Assembly: GCA_028571685.1 (NCBI GenBank) | Contig: CM053140.1 | Location: forward strand, 54,690,201 to 54,754,200 | Length of the DNA stretch: 64,000 nt | DNA from: Heterohyrax brucei | Taxonomy: Eukaryota; Chordata; Mammalia; Hyracoidea; Procaviidae | Direction of reading: 5' to 3' | In this document: positions 60,830 to 64,000 of the stretch, piece after piece | How positions within the stretch are numbered: position 1 is the stretch's first letter | Layout: the number at the start of each line of letters is the position of its first letter | The notes under the pieces: generated by a model | What the model was told of the DNA's origin: nothing | The model's database searches: none | Seen by the model: the letters and a program-made list of their open reading frames with translations, nothing else | Made by a program: the position numbers and the translations under genes

Positions 60830-61697
60830 CATCAGTCAGGACCCCCACAGCAAACAGATGACCCACTCTGTCTTTATTTCCTAGGGATGCTGTAACAGAA
60901 GAACATAAATCAGGTGACTTTAAAGAACAGAAAATGACTGTCTCACAGTTCTGTTGGCTAGAAGTCTAACTCAGCATGTAGCCTGGGCCAGGCTCTTTCT
61001 CTGTTGGCTTTTGTTGCCTCTTCCAGCTCGCAGTAGCCACAGGCATCGCTTGGCATTCCTCGGGTGGCGGATGCGTCATCACATGGCTGTCCTGGCTGTC
61101 TGTCTCTGTGTCTGTTCGCCTTTTTGTGAGGACAGTATTCAGATGCAGTTACGGCTCACCCTACCTCAGTATGACCTTGCATCATCTTTACCAATGACCT
61201 CTTCAAAAGTCTTACTTCCAAACAAGTTCATATTCCCGGGCACGGGGGTTAGGACTTCAACATCCGTTTTAGGGGCACATGATTCAGTCCATGACACCCT
61301 CAGAGTCCTAACTGAGAGCTTTTAATGAAAGGGCTTTTTGTGGAGGTGTGGGCAGAGCTAAGGGAACCAGGGAAGGCTGATGGGGCACCCAGAGAATAGC
61401 AGCAACAGGAAGCTCTTACCAGCAGCCTGAAGGGGCGACAGGAGGGAGATGTTACAGGGACTCAACAACTCTCAGAGAGGTGAGCCCACAGGAAGGATGC
61501 AAACACTGTGCGATTAGACTGCGTATTTCGACTGCCCTCTCCTACCATCCGTCTCCTGTCAGTGCCCGCACTGGCTGGGCACAACTAGCAGGTGGAGGGG
61601 AGGTAGACTGGGCCACGAATGCCATAGGGGTCTACCTCCAGGTGAAGTGAGGAGGGTGGAGAAAGATGACGAGCATATCTGAAGGGGCGGATATAGG
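60830..61697 (-). mobile_element. ERVL-like LTR of uncertain family, split by a MaLR LTR
   Basis: ATCAGTCAGGACCCCCACAG before, and TGAAAGGGCTTTTTGTGGAG, GCAGCAACAGGAAGCTCTTA after the inner LTR resemble an old mammalian LTR. The name is not certain. Confidence 0.4.
60869..61296 (-). mobile_element. MLT1-like MaLR LTR with near-perfect duplication
   Basis: Starts TGTCTTTATTTCCTAGGGAT and ends GATTCAGTCCATGACA. CACTC (60864-60868) and CCCTC (61297-61301) are a one-mismatch 5-bp duplication. A 123-codon open frame inside is chance. Confidence 0.75.
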
Positions 61698-61705
61698 ATA
61701 ACCAA

Positions 61706-62219
61706 TGTCATGGACTGAACTGGGTCCCCCCCCAAATGTGTGTAGCCATGTGGCTAGGCCATGATTCCCAATATTTTATGACTGTCCTCTATTTTGTCAC
61801 TTGTTTCCTGTGCTGTATGTTAGAGGATTAGGGTGGGACTGTAAATCCCTTCCTAAGATTACTTCCCTGCTCCACTGTAAAGGGAGTTTCCCTGGAGCAT
61901 GGCTTGCACCATCCTTTATTCTTTCACCCTACAAGAGATAAAAGGAAAGGGGAGCAAGCAGAGGCTTGGGATCCTCACACCATCAAGGAAACAGCACCTG
62001 GAGAAGAGCACGTCCTTCAGACCTGAGGTTCCTGCCCCGAGATGCTCCCTGAGCAAAGACTGATGCTACACAAGGACTTTCCTCCAGAGACGCCAGAGGG
62101 AAAGCATTCCCCTGGAGCGGACACCCTGAACGCAGATTTGTAACCTACTGGACTGTGTAGGAATAAACCTTCCTTTGTTAAAGCCATCCACTTGTAGTAT
62201 TTCTGTTAGAGCAGCACTA
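61706..62219 (+). mobile_element. MaLR-type LTR copy A
   Basis: Starts TGTCATGGACTGAACTGGGT and follows copy B in order to ATTTCTGTTAGAGCAGCACT, then stops short of the expected GATGACTAAGACA end. Confidence 0.8.
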
Positions 62220-62475
62220 AACCCAAAAACCCAAACACCGATGCATGTGGACATAGCTACTGACCTACTGGATACCTCCACTCGGATATCCCACGGACAA
62301 CACAAATGCCACAGAATCAAGTGGACTTCGTCAGACTCCCTTGTCACCCACCCTATCATCAAACTAGATCCTAGCTCACTCTCCACTCCCCACTTACTGC
62401 TGATTTTTCCTTCAAAAGAACTCTTATACTGCCTCTCATCTCGTGGCAGAAGCACTCTGTTCTCCATCTGTCAGG
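62220..62475 (+). mobile_element. L2 fragment between two LTRs
   Basis: CTACTGGATACCTCCACTCG and ACACAAATGCCACAGAATCA resemble an inner part of the L2 3' region. It shows no retroviral coding content. Confidence 0.5.
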
Positions 62476-62480
62476 GTGGA

Positions 62481-63043
62481 TGTCATGGGTTGACTTATGT
62501 CCCCCAAGAAATGTGTGTTGCCATTTGTCTGCGCCATGAGTCCTAGTATTGCATGACTGCCCTCCATTTTGTGGTTTTCCTGTGCTGTAAATCCTAATTT
62601 CTGCCTGTGGTTAATAGACGGGGTTATGCTAAAGAGAATTAGGATGGGACTGGAACACCCTTCCTAAGGTCACCTCCCTGCTCCAGTGTAAATGCAGTTT
62701 CTCTGGAGTGTGGCTTGTACTACCCTTCATCCTACAAGAGATAAAAGAAAACGGAAGCAAGCAGAGAGTTGGCAACCTCACACCACCACAAAAGCAACAC
62801 ATAGAGTACACAGTGCATCCTTCAGACCTGAGGTTTCTATGCTGAGATGCTCTCAGATCAGACAAAGACTGATGCAACACGAGGACCTTCCTCCAGAGCC
62901 AACAAAGAGAGAAAGCCTTCCCCTGGAGCTGACTCCCTGAACTTGCACTTGTAGCCTACTGGACTGTGTAAGAATAAACTTGTACTTGTTAAAGCCATCC
63001 ACTTGTGGTATTTCTGTTAGAGCAGTACCAGATGACTAAGACA
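62481..63043 (+). mobile_element. Solo MaLR-type LTR copy B with perfect duplication
   Basis: This complete 563-bp LTR starts TGTCATGGGTTGACTTATGT and ends CAGATGACTAAGACA, with GTGGA at 62476-62480 and 63044-63048. It has the AATAAA-like AGAATAAACTTG near its 3' end. It matches copy A and, inverted, the elements at 50785 and 56493. Confidence 0.9.
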
Positions 63044-63353
63044 GTGGACAGGAGCAGGTAGAACTTGTTGAAGGGGGACTTCTGGGGCCAGCAGTGTCCA
63101 CACACACCCGCATTTCCTGCAACTAAGGACGAAAGGGCAAGGTGACCCTCCCCCTCCTGCATCCTCTGCTGACGACTTCCTTTAAAGGCAGCCCTCTGGC
63201 CTCCTGTGTTCTGTTCTAACTTACCCCCAAGTTAAAGCTGTCTCTTCTGACCAAGGCTCTGCCCACATACTCCTCATTAGGGCCTTCCTGGAAGCCCATC
63301 TCCTCGAAGCAAGGGGAAGCCTTTCCAGGCTACTCACCCCAGGCCTGCCAGGC

Positions 63354-63802
63354 TGTAGTGGCTTGAATAGTGGTCCTCCAAATGATCTGTCCATGTGCTG
63401 ATCCCCAGAACCTGTGAATATTACCTTCTATCACCAAAGAGTAGATGCTACCTTATATGGTAGCAGATGTGTTGAAGTTAAAGATTTTATGATGAGGATA
63501 TCAGCATGGGCCTTAAATGCTGTCACACATGCTTTTATAAACAAAAGGCAAACAAGGATAACAGACTGAAGAGGAGGCAATGTGGTGACAGATGCAGGAA
63601 TTGGAGTGATGCAGCCACAAGCCAAGGAAAGCTGGCAGCCTGCAGATACTGGAACAGGTGAAGAATGAGTTCTCCTCAAAGCCTCCAGAGAGAGAGTAGC
63701 CCTGCTGACACCCTGATTTCAGACTTTCAAAAGAATAAATTTCTATTGTCTTAAGCGACCTGGCTTGTGGGCATTTTTTTGGCACCCATGAGAAACTAAC
63801 GC
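63354..63802 (+). mobile_element. MLT1-like MaLR LTR
   Basis: TGTAGTGGCTTGAATAGTGG, CAGATGCAGGAATTGGAGTG, GATTTCAGACTTTCAAAAGA and GCACCCATGAGAAACTAACG follow the MLT1 order. Confidence 0.75.
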
Positions 63803-64000
63803 ATTGGCTGAGATCCCACCTACTAGCTGAAATCTAGGACTGGCCATTTGTTTTCTGTCATAGAAGCCTAATAGCACATTCTAAGGAAGCAATGGGCTGA
63901 TGTTTCCAGAACAGCAGGCACAGTGCTTGGCACAGTAGCTGCTCATATACATTTGCTGAACTGAATTGAATTCTCAAGCGTAAAAGGCATGGGCTTGTCA

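Larger units (their letters stand above)
47741..64000. other. Upstream flank of RUNX3
   Basis: No protein-coding exon or RNA gene is recognisable here. Listed repeats occupy part of it. Stretches with nothing I can name are 47741-48341, 48701-49259, 49801-50119, 50361-50784, 51245-52636, 52683-53059, 53541-54379, 55151-55649, 57173-57687 and 63049-63353. Distal enhancers of RUNX3 could lie here but none can be called from sequence. Confidence 0.5.

Noticed and set aside
60954..61325. 123-codon open frame with a hydrophobic start
   Set aside because: It lies inside an MLT1-like LTR in reverse orientation and has no independent gene signals.
61706..63043. Possible provirus with two LTRs
   Set aside because: The spacer has no gag, pol or env content and copy B has its own 5-bp target duplication, so these are separate solo LTRs.
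48344..64000. Search for exons of a neighbouring gene upstream of RUNX3
   Set aside because: No frame in this region carried recognisable protein motifs with flanking splice signals; the longest frames coincide with repeats.

Overview
The window looks like nuclear DNA from an afrotherian mammal, most likely an elephant. It has long introns, ancient mammalian MIR and L2 repeats, and at least 34 tRNA-derived SINE copies of the type abundant in elephant and its relatives. It also holds L1 3' ends that resemble elephant L1, an RTE/BovB-type LINE end and MaLR-type LTRs. The species call rests on remembered repeat families, not on a database search.

The only protein gene I can support is the 5' half of RUNX3, a Runt-domain transcription factor, on the minus strand. 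Three coding pieces are visible. The distal-promoter (P1) first exon is at 46980-47037 and encodes 19 residues plus one base. The proximal-promoter (P2) first coding exon is at 7116-7421 (102 codons); P1 transcripts can enter it at an internal splice acceptor at 7406-7407. The next Runt-domain exon is at 5138-5294 (157 bp). All junctions carry GT/AG signals and the reading phases fit. The rest of the Runt domain and the C-terminal part lie beyond the left edge.

Layout: 1-5137 is intron downstream of the Runt exon. 5295-7115 is a short intron. About 6540-8360 is a CpG island holding P2 and exon 2, within a stretch of about 7.7 kb (3.2-10.9 kb) with no interspersed repeat that I recognise. 7406-46979 is the P1-specific intron, about 39.6 kb, rich in repeats. 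46980-47740 is the P1 exon, its 5' UTR and promoter, with two adjacent RUNX motifs that suggest auto- or cross-regulation by RUNX proteins. 47740-64000 is upstream flank without a recognisable gene, ending in a dense LTR/LINE cluster.

The most notable observations are: a pure run of 13 GGC codons (polyglycine) in the P2 N-terminus followed directly by a well-placed internal ATG; two mariner-derived fold-back elements with arms of about 160 bp that keep a transposase motif; deeply nested transposons at 23.1-25.1 kb; and motif clusters (RUNX, ETS, octamer, GATA) in unique intronic DNA that could be enhancers. I found no new gene system, CRISPR array, RNA gene or active mobile element.
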